Assembly (NCBI GenBank): GCA_019635435.1
Contig: JAHBZM010000001.1
Span: forward strand, 3,100,001-3,164,000
Reading direction: 5' to 3'
Origin: Ramlibacter sp.
Lineage (GTDB): Bacteria > Pseudomonadota > Gammaproteobacteria > Burkholderiales > Burkholderiaceae_C
Length of the DNA: 64,000 nucleotides
Program-made: the position numbers and the translations under genes
Notes under the pieces: model-generated
What the model was told of the DNA's origin: nothing
Database searches by the model: none
What the model saw: the letters and a program-made list of their open reading frames with translations, nothing else
Shown here: positions 47,665 through 56,036 of the stretch, piece by piece
How positions within the stretch are numbered: position 1 is the first letter of the stretch
How the letters are laid out: each line of letters opens with the position of its first letter

Positions 47665-48483
47665 TCAGGCCGCCGTGGTCGGCCGGCGCGCGGCCCAGAC
47701 CCACAGGCCCACGCCGCCCAGGATCATCGGCACGCACAGCCACTGGCCCATGCTCATGCCCATGGCCAGCAGGCCCAGGAAGTTGTCGGGCTCGCGGAAG
47801 AACTCCGCCACAAAGCGCAGGACGCCATAGCCCACGAGGAAGGCCGCGGCCACCTGCCCCTGAGGGCGCGGCTTGCGCGCATACAGCCACAGCAGCACGA
47901 ACAGCAGCAGGCCTTCGAGCAGGAACTGGTAGACCTGTGACGGGTGGCGCGGCAGCATGGAGCCGCTTTGCGGAAACACCATGCCCCAGGGCAGGTCGGG
48001 CGCCGAGAAGCGGCCCCACAGCTCGCCGTTGATGAAGTTGCCCACGCGCCCTGCGGCCAGGCCGGTGGGCACGCAGGGCGCCAGGAAGTCCATCACCTGC
48101 AGGAACGGCTTGCTGCGCGAGCGGGCAAACCACCACTGCGACAGGATCACGCCCAGCAGCCCGCCATGAAAGCTCATGCCGCCCTGCCAGACTGCCAGGA
48201 TGTCCAGCGGGTGCGACAGGTAGTAGCCGGGCTTGTAGAACAGGCAGTAACCCAGCCGGCCGCCCAGCACCACGCCCAGCACGCCCAGGAACAGCATGTC
48301 TTCCACATCCTTGCGGCTCCAGGCACCGGCGCCCGTGACCGAGGCAAACGGTTCGTGCCGCAGGCGCTTGAGGCCCAGGAACAGGAACAGGCCGAACGCG
48401 GCCAGGTAGGTCAGCCCGTACCAGTGAATGGCCACCGGGCCGAGCTGCAGGGCCACGGGGTTGATGGGGGTGTAGGTCAGCAT
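47665..48483 (-). CDS. lgt: Prolipoprotein diacylglyceryl transferase
   Basis: A 272-residue Lgt with about seven helices. AIHWYGLTYLAAFGLFLFLG opens it; GGRLGYCLFYKPGYYLSHPL, GGMSFHGGLLGVI (catalytic His region) and the signature GRVGNFINGELWGR follow. It transfers diacylglycerol from phosphatidylglycerol to lipobox cysteines, so it serves the lipoproteins encoded nearby. The ATG at 48483 matches the family; it overlaps the LysR stop by 7 bp. Confidence 0.95.
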   Translation of the reverse strand: MLTYTPINPVALQLGPVAIHWYGLTYLAAFGLFLFLGLKRLRHEPFASVTGAGAWSRKDVEDMLFLGVLGVVLGGRLGYCLFYKPGYYLSHPLDILAVWQGGMSFHGGLLGVILSQWWFARSRSKPFLQVMDFLAPCVPTGLAAGRVGNFINGELWGRFSAPDLPWGMVFPQSGSMLPRHPSQVYQFLLEGLLLFVLLWLYARKPRPQGQVAAAFLVGYGVLRFVAEFFREPDNFLGLLAMGMSMGQWLCVPMILGGVGLWVWAARRPTTAA

Positions 48484-49397
48484 GCGGCGTATTGTGCCTG
48501 CACAAATTTGACAAAACACGCCAGCGACGGACTGGACGCGCCGGCCGGCCACACCAGGCTGGTTTCGCAGACCGGCACGGGCCGGGCGCGCGTGCCCGCC
48601 ACGCTGCGGTAAGCCACGCCGGAGCGCTGGAACTGCCGCACGCTGTCAGGCACCCAGGCCACGCCCAGCCCGGCCGACACCAGGTTCACGATGGTCTGCA
48701 TCTGGATCGCCTCCTGCGCCACCTGGGGCGAGCAGCCGGCGGCGTGGTACAGGCCAAAGATCGCGTCATACAGCGAAGGCACGATGCGCCGCGGAAAGAT
48801 CACCAGCGGCTCGGCCAGCACCCGGGCCAGGGCCGGCGCCGCATCCGCGGCAAGCGGGTGCGGGTCGGACAGCGCCAGCACCAGCGGCTCCTGCGCCACG
48901 CGCAGCCGCTGCAGGCCCGCGGGCGCAAAGGCCGGCGAGTGCAGCATGAAGCCCGCGTCGATCTCGCCGCGCTGCAAGGCCTGCAACTGCACGTCGCCCG
49001 TGGCCTCGATCAGCTCCAGCTGCACCCGGGGGTACTGCTCGCGAAAGCCGCGCACCCATTGCGGGAGCAGCGCAAACCCCACCGTGGACACAAAGCCCAG
49101 CCGCAGCCGCCCGACCTCGCCCGCCGCCGCGGCGCGCGCATGGGCCGGCAGGGCCTGGGCACGGGCCAGCAGGTCGCGCGCCTCGGGCAGCAGGGCCGCG
49201 CCAGCGGGCGTGAGCTGCACGCTGCGCTTGGTGCGGTCAAACAGGCGCACCTGCAGCAGCCCCTCCAGCGCGGCAATGGCCTGGGTCAGGGGCGGCTGCG
49301 TCATGTGCAGGCGCGCGGCGGCGCGGCCAAAATGCAGCTCCTCGGCCACGGCCACAAACTGGCGCCACAGGCGCAACTCGACAGGGGTGTCACTCAT
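48477..49397 (-). CDS. LysR-family regulator, divergent from ilvD
   Basis: A 306-residue LysR regulator. The helix-turn-helix is in the first 60 residues (FVAVAEELHFGRAAARLHMT, QPPLTQAIAALEGLLQVRLF); the effector domain covers about 90-295. The ATG at 49397 is preferred over one three codons upstream. Divergence from ilvD with a 100-bp gap holding an AT-rich dyad suggests it controls ilvD, perhaps sensing a branched-chain keto or acetolactate intermediate. Overlap with lgt means that lgt is expressed with it. Confidence 0.9.
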   Translation of the reverse strand: MSDTPVELRLWRQFVAVAEELHFGRAAARLHMTQPPLTQAIAALEGLLQVRLFDRTKRSVQLTPAGAALLPEARDLLARAQALPAHARAAAAGEVGRLRLGFVSTVGFALLPQWVRGFREQYPRVQLELIEATGDVQLQALQRGEIDAGFMLHSPAFAPAGLQRLRVAQEPLVLALSDPHPLAADAAPALARVLAEPLVIFPRRIVPSLYDAIFGLYHAAGCSPQVAQEAIQMQTIVNLVSAGLGVAWVPDSVRQFQRSGVAYRSVAGTRARPVPVCETSLVWPAGASSPSLACFVKFVQAQYAAC

Positions 49398-49406
49398 ATC
49401 CACCAC

Positions 49407-49461
49407 ATATTAATAGAGCCATACAAATATATTGGACCACCCAAGCCGGCCGGCGCATACT
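49407..49461. promoter_or_regulatory. Divergent LysR/ilvD control region
   Basis: An AT-rich segment (ATATTAATAGAG then CCATACAAATATATT, 49407-49433) has ATATT/AATAT half sites and the T-N11-A form of LysR boxes. It abuts TTGGAC (49432-49437) and CATACT (49456-49461), an 18-bp-spaced promoter for ilvD. Binding would place the regulator across the -35. Confidence 0.5.
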
Positions 49462-49497
49462 TTGCGCCACATTCCGTCAACCCGAAGAGACACAGCC

Positions 49498-51192
49498 ATG
49501 GACACCAAGACCATCCACATCAACCCCCGCAGCAAGAACATCACCGAAGGCAAGTCGCGCGCGCCCAACCGCTCGATGTACTACGCCATGGGTTACGAGC
49601 AGGGCGACTTCAAGAAGCCCATGGTCGGCGTGGCCAACGGCCACAGCACCATCACGCCCTGCAACTCGGGCCTGCAGAAGCTGGCCGACGCGGCCATTGC
49701 CGGCATTGAAGAGGCCGGCGGCAATGCCCAGGTGTTTGGCACGCCCACCATCTCCGACGGCATGGCCATGGGCACCGAGGGCATGAAGTACAGCCTGGTC
49801 AGCCGCGAGGTCATCAGCGACTGCATCGAGACCTGCGTGCAGGGCCAGTGGATGGACGGCGTGCTGGTGGTCGGCGGCTGCGACAAGAACATGCCCGGCG
49901 GCCTGATGGGCATGCTGCGCGCCAATGTGCCGGCCATCTACGTGTACGGCGGCACCATCCTGCCGGGCCGCTACAAGGGGCAGGACCTCAACATCGTGAG
50001 CGTGTTCGAGGCCGTGGGCCAGAACGCCGCGGGCAACCTGAGCGACGAGGACCTGCTGGAGATCGAAAAGCGCGCCATCCCGGGCACCGGCTCCTGCGGC
50101 GGCATGTACACGGCCAACACCATGTCCAGCGCCTTCGAGGCCCTGGGCATCTCGCTGCCCTACTCGTCCACCATGGCCAACCCGCACGACGAGAAGGCCA
50201 ACTCGGCCAAGGAGTCGGCCAAGGTGCTGATCGAGGCCATCAGGAAGGACATCAAGCCGCGCGACATCGTGACCAAGAAAGCCATCGAGAACGCCGTGGC
50301 GGTGATCATGGCCACCGGCGGCTCGACCAACGCGGTGCTGCACTTCCTGGCCATTGCCCATGCGGCCGGCGTGGAGTGGACCATTGACGACTTCGAGCGC
50401 GTGCGCGTCAAGACGCCCGTGCTGTGCGACCTCAAGCCCAGCGGCAAGTACCTGGCCGTGGACCTGCACCAGGCCGGCGGCATTCCGCAGGTCATGAAGA
50501 TTTTGCTCAAGGCCGGCCTGTTGCACGGCGACTGCCTCACCATCACCGGCCAGACCATTGCCGAGGTGCTGAAAGACGTGCCCGACACCCCGCGCGCCGA
50601 CCAGGACGTGATCCGCCCGATCGACAAGCCCATGTACGCGCAGGGCCACCTGGCCATCCTCAAGGGCAACCTGTCGCCCGAGGGCGCCGTGGCCAAGATC
50701 ACCGGGCTCAAGAACCCGGTCATCACCGGCCCGGCCCGCGTGTTTGACGACGAGCAGTCGGCCCTCAAGGCCATTCTGGACGGCAGGATCGTCGCGGGCG
50801 ACGTGATGGTGCTGCGCTACCTCGGCCCCAAGGGCGGCCCGGGCATGCCCGAGATGCTGGCCCCCACGGGCGCGCTGATCGGCGCCGGCCTGGGCGAGAG
50901 CGTGGGCCTGATCACCGACGGCCGCTTCTCGGGCGGCACCTGGGGCATGGTGGTGGGCCACGTGGCGCCCGAAGCGGCCGCGGGCGGCACGATTGCGTTT
51001 GTGAACGAGGGCGACTCCATCACCATCGACGCGCACAAGCTGATCCTGGAACTGAACGTGCCCGAGGCCGAGATCGCCAAGCGCCGTGCCGCGTGGACCG
51101 CGCCGGCCCCGCGCTACACCCGCGGTGTGCAGGCCAAGTTTGCGTTCAATGCCGCAAGCGCCAGCAAGGGCGCGGTGCTGGACAACTACTGA
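49498..51192 (+). CDS. ilvD: Dihydroxy-acid dehydratase
   Basis: A 564-residue IlvD. Iron-sulfur cysteines appear in TPCNSGL, GGCDKNMPGG and GTGSCGGMYTANTM; TDGRFSGGTWGMVVGHVAPE holds the catalytic Ser. It dehydrates dihydroxy-isovalerate and dihydroxy-methylvalerate in valine and isoleucine synthesis. The ATG at 49498 gives MDTKTIHINPRSKNITEGKS. The length is typical of the 2Fe-2S type found in plants and many beta-proteobacteria. A strong terminator follows. Confidence 0.95.
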   Translation: MDTKTIHINPRSKNITEGKSRAPNRSMYYAMGYEQGDFKKPMVGVANGHSTITPCNSGLQKLADAAIAGIEEAGGNAQVFGTPTISDGMAMGTEGMKYSLVSREVISDCIETCVQGQWMDGVLVVGGCDKNMPGGLMGMLRANVPAIYVYGGTILPGRYKGQDLNIVSVFEAVGQNAAGNLSDEDLLEIEKRAIPGTGSCGGMYTANTMSSAFEALGISLPYSSTMANPHDEKANSAKESAKVLIEAIRKDIKPRDIVTKKAIENAVAVIMATGGSTNAVLHFLAIAHAAGVEWTIDDFERVRVKTPVLCDLKPSGKYLAVDLHQAGGIPQVMKILLKAGLLHGDCLTITGQTIAEVLKDVPDTPRADQDVIRPIDKPMYAQGHLAILKGNLSPEGAVAKITGLKNPVITGPARVFDDEQSALKAILDGRIVAGDVMVLRYLGPKGGPGMPEMLAPTGALIGAGLGESVGLITDGRFSGGTWGMVVGHVAPEAAAGGTIAFVNEGDSITIDAHKLILELNVPEAEIAKRRAAWTAPAPRYTRGVQAKFAFNAASASKGAVLDNY

Positions 51193-51206
51193 GCCGAACA
51201 ACCCAG

Positions 51207-51235
51207 CAAAAAGCCCCGCCAGGCGGGGCTTTTTT
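51207..51235 (+). terminator. Rho-independent terminator after ilvD
   Basis: AAAAAGCCCCGCC-A-GGCGGGGCTTTTTT: a 10-bp stem with a run of T, 15 bp after the stop. It can also work for the small Trp-rich gene on the opposite strand. Confidence 0.88.
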
Positions 51236-51270
51236 GTGGAGGCCCTGCGGTGCATGCACCGCGGCCTGAC

Positions 51271-51513
51271 TCAGCGCCGCTTCTTGCTCGCGATGCCCAG
51301 GTTCTCGCGCTGCTTGTCGATGCGGGCCTGCTTCTTGGCGTTTTCCTTCTCGACGGCCTTGCGCTTGGTGTAGCCCGTGGCGTCGGCGTAGGCCCACCAC
51401 GCCACCGCCAGTGCAAACGGCGACAGCACCAGCCACCACGAGAGCGTGGCCACGGGCCCGATCTCCAGGTATTTGAGCGCCAGCATCACAATCCCGATTC
51501 CCAGAAAGTACAT
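51271..51513 (-). CDS. Small Trp-rich membrane protein
   Basis: An 80-residue protein: MYFLGIGIVMLALKYLEIGP, then VATLSWWLVLSPFALAVAWW form two helices with a WW pair in each turn region, followed by a very basic coiled tail (KRKAVEKENAKKQARIDKQR). This matches the small Trp-rich protein family of Burkholderiales (recalled as TIGR04438). The function is unknown. The start at 51513 removes ten codons of poorer fit. Confidence 0.85.
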   Translation of the reverse strand: MYFLGIGIVMLALKYLEIGPVATLSWWLVLSPFALAVAWWAYADATGYTKRKAVEKENAKKQARIDKQRENLGIASKKRR

Positions 51514-51628
51514 GTCGAATTCTCCAAGGCCCGCGGCCTTCACGAGGTTTACCCGGGCGTTACAGCGCGGTCAACCGGCATCACTACAATAACGTTCAAC
51601 GACTGTAACCCAACCCACGAGGATCAAG

Positions 51629-51934
51629 ATGAAACGTGCCCTGATTGCGATTGCTGTCACTTTGACCGCCGCCGCACCCGCCTTCGCCGACCTGGCGCTC
51701 GCCACGTCGAAGAACTGCATGGCCTGCCATGCCGTGGACAAGAAGCTGGTGGGCCCCGCCTACAAGGACGTGGCCGCCAAGTACGCCGGCGACAAGGGCG
51801 CGGTGGACAAGCTCGCCGCCAAGATCCTCAAGGGTGGCTCGGGCGTCTGGGGCCCGGTGCCCATGCCCGCCAACGCGCAGGTGAATGAAGCCGAAGCCAA
51901 GAAGCTGGCCGCCTGGGTCCTGACGTTGAAATAA
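51629..51934 (+). CDS. Periplasmic class I cytochrome c
   Basis: A 101-residue cytochrome c. Signal peptide MKRALIAIAVTLTAAAPAFA is cut near residue 20; CMACH is the haem site and VPMPANAQV holds the axial Met. VGPAYKDVAAKYAG is typical of c-551/c-552 electron carriers. It should shuttle electrons to a terminal oxidase or denitrification enzyme. A TACAAT box lies at 51585-51590, 39 bp before the ATG, and GAGG at the ribosome site. Confidence 0.94.
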   Translation: MKRALIAIAVTLTAAAPAFADLALATSKNCMACHAVDKKLVGPAYKDVAAKYAGDKGAVDKLAAKILKGGSGVWGPVPMPANAQVNEAEAKKLAAWVLTLK

Positions 51935-51987
51935 CCCCCTCGAAGCGGCCTGCGGCCCGGCAGAGCCGGTTCCGCGGTGGCCAACCA

Positions 51988-52017
51988 CAAAAAAAGCCCG
52001 CATATGCGGGCTTTTTT
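51988..52017. terminator. Bidirectional terminator between cytochrome c and acs
   Basis: AGCCCGCATATGCGGGCT is a perfect palindrome with an A-run before and T-run after, so it can stop transcripts from both strands. Confidence 0.88.
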
Positions 52018-52075
52018 GATCAAATGGGGCTGGAGTCCAGGCGTGGCGGGCACTTCCAGCTACAAGTTTTATAGC
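52018..52075 (-). repeat. Dispersed palindromic element, copy J (after acs)
   Basis: On the minus strand: GCTATAAAACTTGTAGC, TGGAAGTGCCCGCCACGC, then CTGGACTCCAGCCCCATTTGATC. It starts 1 bp after the acs stop. Together with copies D and G it defines the core. Confidence 0.82.
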
Positions 52076-52076
52076 A

Positions 52077-54062
52077 TCACAGCTTTTCGGCCAATTGCTC
52101 GAGGATGGCCGGATTCTCCAGCGTGCTGGTGTCCTGCGTGATCGCCTCGCCCTTGGCGATGCTGCGCAGCAGGCGGCGCATGATCTTGCCGCTGCGGGTC
52201 TTGGGGAGGTTGTCGCCAAAGCGGATGTCCTTGGGCTTGGCGATGGGGCCGATCTCCTTGGCCACCCAGTTGCGCAGTTCGTTGGCGATCTGCCTGGCCT
52301 CTTCACCCGTGGGCCGTGAGCGCTTGAGCACCACAAAGGCACACACGGCCTCGCCGGTCACATCGTCGGGCCGGCCCACCACCGCGGCTTCGGCCACAAG
52401 GTCGGTCTTGGACACCAGGGCCGATTCGATCTCCATGGTGCCCAGGCGGTGGCCCGACACGTTGAGCACGTCGTCAATGCGGCCCGTGATGCGGAAGTAG
52501 CCGCGGTCGGCGCTGCGCACCGCGCCGTCGCCGGCCAGGTAGATGGTGCCGCCCATTTCCTCGGGGAAATAGCTCTTCTTGAAGCGCTCGGGGTCGTTCC
52601 AGATGGTGCGGATCATCGAGGGCCAGGGGCGCTTGATCACCAGCATGCCACCCGAGCCATGGGGCAGGTCCTTGCCGACCTCGTCCACGATGGCGGCGGC
52701 AATGCCAGGCAGCGGCAGCGTGCACGAACCCGGCACCAGCGGCGTGGCACCCGGCAGCGGCGTGATCACGTGGCCGCCTGTTTCGGTCTGCCAGAAGGTG
52801 TCCACGATCGGGCATTTCTCGCGGCCCACATGGCGGTGGTACCACATCCAGGCTTCAGGGTTGATGGGCTCGCCCACGCTGCCCAGGATGCGCAGGCTCG
52901 ACAGGTCGGACCGGTCGGGGTGGACCTTCTCGTCGCCCTCGGCGGCCTTGATCAGCGAGCGGATCGCCGTGGGCGCGGTGTAGAACACCGAGACCTTGTG
53001 CTTCTCGATCATCTGCCAGAAGCGCCCGGCGTTCGGGTAGGTGGGGATGCCTTCAAAAATCACCTGCGTGGCACCGGCCGCCAGCGGGCCATAGGCCACA
53101 TAGGTGTGGCCCGTGATCCAGCCAATGTCGGCCGTGCACCAGAACACGTCCTCGGGGCGGATGTCAAAGGTCCAGTCCATGGTGAGCTTGGCCCACAGCA
53201 GGTAGCCGCCGGTGGAGTGCTGCACGCCCTTGGGCTTGCCGGTGGAGCCCGAGGTGTAGAGGATGAACAGCGGGTGCTCGGCGCCCACGGGCTGGGCCGG
53301 GCAGTCGCCGGGCTGGCCCTTGAGTGCGTCAGTGAAGGTGATGTCGCGCCCGGCCACCATGTTGCAGGCCGTGGGCGTGCGCATGTAGACCAGCACGGTC
53401 TTGAGCGTGGTGCAGCCGCCCAGTGCAATGCCGTCGTCCACGATGGCCTTGAGCGGCAGTTCCTTGCCGCCGCGCATCTGGAAGTTGGCCGTGATCACGG
53501 CCACCGCGCCCGCGTCGATGATGCGCTCCTGCAGCGCCTTGGCACTGAAGCCGCCAAACACCACGCTGTGGGTGGCGCCGATGCGGGCACAGGCCTGCAT
53601 CGCGATCACGCCTTCCACCGTCATGGGCATGTAGATGATGACGCGGTCACCCTTCTTGATGCCCTGGGCCTTGAGCGCGTTGGCGAACTGGCTCACGCGG
53701 GCCAGCAGTTCCTTGTAGCTGACCTTGGTGACGGCGCCGTCGTCGGCTTCAAAAATGATGGCAGTCTTGTTCTCGACCGGCGTGCCCATGTGCTTGTCCA
53801 GGCAGTTGGCCGAGGCGTTGAGCTCGCCATCATCGAACCACTGGTAGAACGGGGCCTTCGATTCGTCGAGCGTGCGCGTGAAGGGCTTGTTCCACACCAG
53901 GTTCTCGCGCGCCAGGCGGGCCCAGAAGCCCTCAAAGTCCTTGTCGGCCTCCGCGCACAGCGCGTTGTAGGCGTCCATGCCCGAAATGCGGGCGCTCTTG
54001 ACGATGGCGTCGCTGGGCGGGAACACTCGGTTTTCGACCAGTACCGACTCGATGGCACTCAT
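52077..54062 (-). CDS. acs: Acetyl-CoA synthetase
   Basis: A 661-residue AMP-forming acetyl-CoA synthetase. FILYTSGSTGKPKGVQHSTG is the phosphate loop, VDTFWQTETGGHVITPLPG the adenine/acetate site, and LPKTRSGKIMRRLLRSIAKG ends with the conserved Lys regulated by acetylation. It activates acetate via acetyl-AMP. GGAG precedes the ATG at 54062. An inverted repeat (54102-54130) upstream may be an operator. Confidence 0.96.
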   Translation of the reverse strand: MSAIESVLVENRVFPPSDAIVKSARISGMDAYNALCAEADKDFEGFWARLARENLVWNKPFTRTLDESKAPFYQWFDDGELNASANCLDKHMGTPVENKTAIIFEADDGAVTKVSYKELLARVSQFANALKAQGIKKGDRVIIYMPMTVEGVIAMQACARIGATHSVVFGGFSAKALQERIIDAGAVAVITANFQMRGGKELPLKAIVDDGIALGGCTTLKTVLVYMRTPTACNMVAGRDITFTDALKGQPGDCPAQPVGAEHPLFILYTSGSTGKPKGVQHSTGGYLLWAKLTMDWTFDIRPEDVFWCTADIGWITGHTYVAYGPLAAGATQVIFEGIPTYPNAGRFWQMIEKHKVSVFYTAPTAIRSLIKAAEGDEKVHPDRSDLSSLRILGSVGEPINPEAWMWYHRHVGREKCPIVDTFWQTETGGHVITPLPGATPLVPGSCTLPLPGIAAAIVDEVGKDLPHGSGGMLVIKRPWPSMIRTIWNDPERFKKSYFPEEMGGTIYLAGDGAVRSADRGYFRITGRIDDVLNVSGHRLGTMEIESALVSKTDLVAEAAVVGRPDDVTGEAVCAFVVLKRSRPTGEEARQIANELRNWVAKEIGPIAKPKDIRFGDNLPKTRSGKIMRRLLRSIAKGEAITQDTSTLENPAILEQLAEKL

Positions 54063-54101
54063 GAGCTTGTCTCCTCAAGTTGACGGGAATTTCGCCGTAA
54101 T

Positions 54102-54130
54102 GTCAGTGTTTGCACTTACAGGCCACTGAC
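54102..54130. promoter_or_regulatory. Inverted repeat upstream of acs
   Basis: GTCAGTG (54102-54108) and CACTGAC (54124-54130) are perfect 7-bp arms 15 bp apart, 40-68 bp before the acs start and 91 bp before the divergent membrane-protein gene. Position and symmetry fit a dimeric regulator site; the protein is unknown. Confidence 0.35.
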
Positions 54131-54220
54131 TGGCGCCAAGCTTACAAATCCGCTTGCGTGCGGGAGCTGTCATGCGGGCGCCCTACAATGCCCCTCGCCA
54201 TATTACCCCTCCCCTCCCGC

Positions 54221-54820
54221 ATGTCCGACCCCATTCTCAAAACGGCCTCTCCGCTGCGCCCGCTGCCCAACCTGATTTTTGCGAGCCGCTGGCTGCAACT
54301 GCCGCTGTACCTGGGCCTGATCGTGGCGCAGGCCGTGTACGTGGTGCACTTCCTCGTGGAACTGCTGCACCTGGTGGAAGCGGCCTTTGGCAGCCAGACC
54401 GCGCTGCAGGCGCTGGTGACCAGCATCGGCTACAAGACCAACGCGCCCATCACCACGCTCAACGAGACCGTGATCATGCTGGTGGTGCTCGCGCTGATCG
54501 ACGTGGTGATGATCTCCAACCTGCTGATCATGGTGATCGTGGGCGGCTACGAGACCTTTGTGAGCCGCATGAACCTGGAAGGCCACCGCGACCAGCCCGA
54601 ATGGCTGAGCCATGTGAATGCCTCGGTGCTGAAGGTGAAGCTGGCGATGTCCATCATCGGCATCAGCTCCATCCACCTGCTCAAGACCTTCATCAACGCC
54701 GACAACTACACCGACCGCGTGCTGATCGCGCAGACGGCCATCCACATCGCCTTCCTGCTGTCGGCCATGGCCATTGCCTACACCGACAAGCTGATGTCCG
54801 GCAGCGGACCGCGCCACTGA
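54221..54820 (+). CDS. YqhA/TIGR00645-family membrane protein
   Basis: A 199-residue protein with three or four membrane helices. NLIFASRWLQLPLYLGLIVA, LIDVVMISNLLIMVIVGGYE and FVSRMNLEGHRDQPEWLSHV are hallmarks of the YqhA family. The function is unknown. TACAAT at 54184-54189 may be its -10 box. It is divergent from acs and convergent with nhaA. Confidence 0.92.
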   Translation: MSDPILKTASPLRPLPNLIFASRWLQLPLYLGLIVAQAVYVVHFLVELLHLVEAAFGSQTALQALVTSIGYKTNAPITTLNETVIMLVVLALIDVVMISNLLIMVIVGGYETFVSRMNLEGHRDQPEWLSHVNASVLKVKLAMSIIGISSIHLLKTFINADNYTDRVLIAQTAIHIAFLLSAMAIAYTDKLMSGSGPRH

Positions 54821-54845
54821 AGCGGGCCGACCGGCGCGGCGTTGT

Positions 54846-56024
54846 TCAGGCCCGGGGCCGCCACAGCAGCAGCGCGCTGCCCAGCGCGCCGGCCACCAAC
54901 GAGCCCAGCAGCACACCCAGCTTGACCTGCGTGGCATAGGCCGGGCCCTGCGTTTCAAAGGCCAGGGCGCCAATGAACAGGCTCATGGTGAAGCCCACGC
55001 CGCACAGCACACAGACGCCAAGGAACTGCCGCCAGTCGGCGCCCGCGGGCCGGCTCGCGCCACCCCAGCGGATCAGCGCCCACGACGCGCCGAACACCCC
55101 CACGGCCTTGCCCAGCACCAGGCCCGCCGCAATGCCCAGCGGCACCGACTGGCCCAGCGTGCGCCACGAGACACCGTCCAGCGAGACCCCGGCGTTGACA
55201 AAGGCAAACATGGGCAGCACCGCAAACGCCACCCAGGGGTGCAGCGCGTGCTCGGCCCGCTTGAGTGGCGAGCCGCCCTTGCCATCGGTCAGCGGAATCG
55301 CCAGCGCCGTGATCACACCCGCGAGCGTGGCGTGGATGCCCGACTTGAGCACGCACAGCCAGATGATCAGGCCCACCACCACGTAGGGGCCCACCGCCAT
55401 CACGCGCAGGCGGTTCAGCGCCAGCAACACCAGCACGCCCACGCCCCCCACCCCCAGCATCAGCGGCGACAGGTCGGCCGTGTAGAAAAACGCAATGATC
55501 AGGATCGCGCCCAGGTCATCAATGATGGCCACCGCGGTCAGGAACACCTTGAGCGAAGCCGGCACGCGGCTGCCCAGCAGCACCAGGATGCCCAGCGCAA
55601 AGGCAATGTCGGTGGCCGCCGGAATCGCCCAGCCGCGCAAGGCCACGGCGTCGCCCCAGTTGATGGCCGTGTACACCAGCGCCGGCACCATCATGCCGCC
55701 CACGGCCGCACCGGCGGGCAGCAGCGCCTGGCTGCGCGAGGCCAGGTCGCCCTCGATCATTTCGCGCTTGATCTCCAGCCCCACCAGGAAGAAGAACACC
55801 GCCATCCACAGGTCGTTCACCCACACCAGCAGGGGCTTGGCCAGCACCAGCAGGTCGGTGCCCACACGCACCTCGCCCGGCAGGCCCAGAAACCGCTCGT
55901 AGGCCGCGCTCCACGGCGAATTGCTGACGATCAGCGCCACGATGGCGGCCAGCGCCAGCACCACGCCGCCCAGCGACTGCGAGTGGATGAACTGGTTGGC
56001 GGCCTGCCTGAGGGTTTTGATCAT
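54846..56024 (-). CDS. nhaA: Na+/H+ antiporter NhaA
   Basis: A 392-residue NhaA with about twelve helices. FLTAVAIIDDLGAILIIAFF contains the two adjacent Asp residues that carry sodium and protons; AIPAATDIAFALGIL and FFLVGLEIKREMIEGDL are also conserved. It exports sodium in exchange for protons to keep pH balance. It lies 12 bp downstream of fumC, so the two may share a transcript. Length and motifs fit the E. coli type. Confidence 0.95.
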   Translation of the reverse strand: MIKTLRQAANQFIHSQSLGGVVLALAAIVALIVSNSPWSAAYERFLGLPGEVRVGTDLLVLAKPLLVWVNDLWMAVFFFLVGLEIKREMIEGDLASRSQALLPAGAAVGGMMVPALVYTAINWGDAVALRGWAIPAATDIAFALGILVLLGSRVPASLKVFLTAVAIIDDLGAILIIAFFYTADLSPLMLGVGGVGVLVLLALNRLRVMAVGPYVVVGLIIWLCVLKSGIHATLAGVITALAIPLTDGKGGSPLKRAEHALHPWVAFAVLPMFAFVNAGVSLDGVSWRTLGQSVPLGIAAGLVLGKAVGVFGASWALIRWGGASRPAGADWRQFLGVCVLCGVGFTMSLFIGALAFETQGPAYATQVKLGVLLGSLVAGALGSALLLWRPRA

Positions 56025-56036
56025 GGGGCGAGTCCT

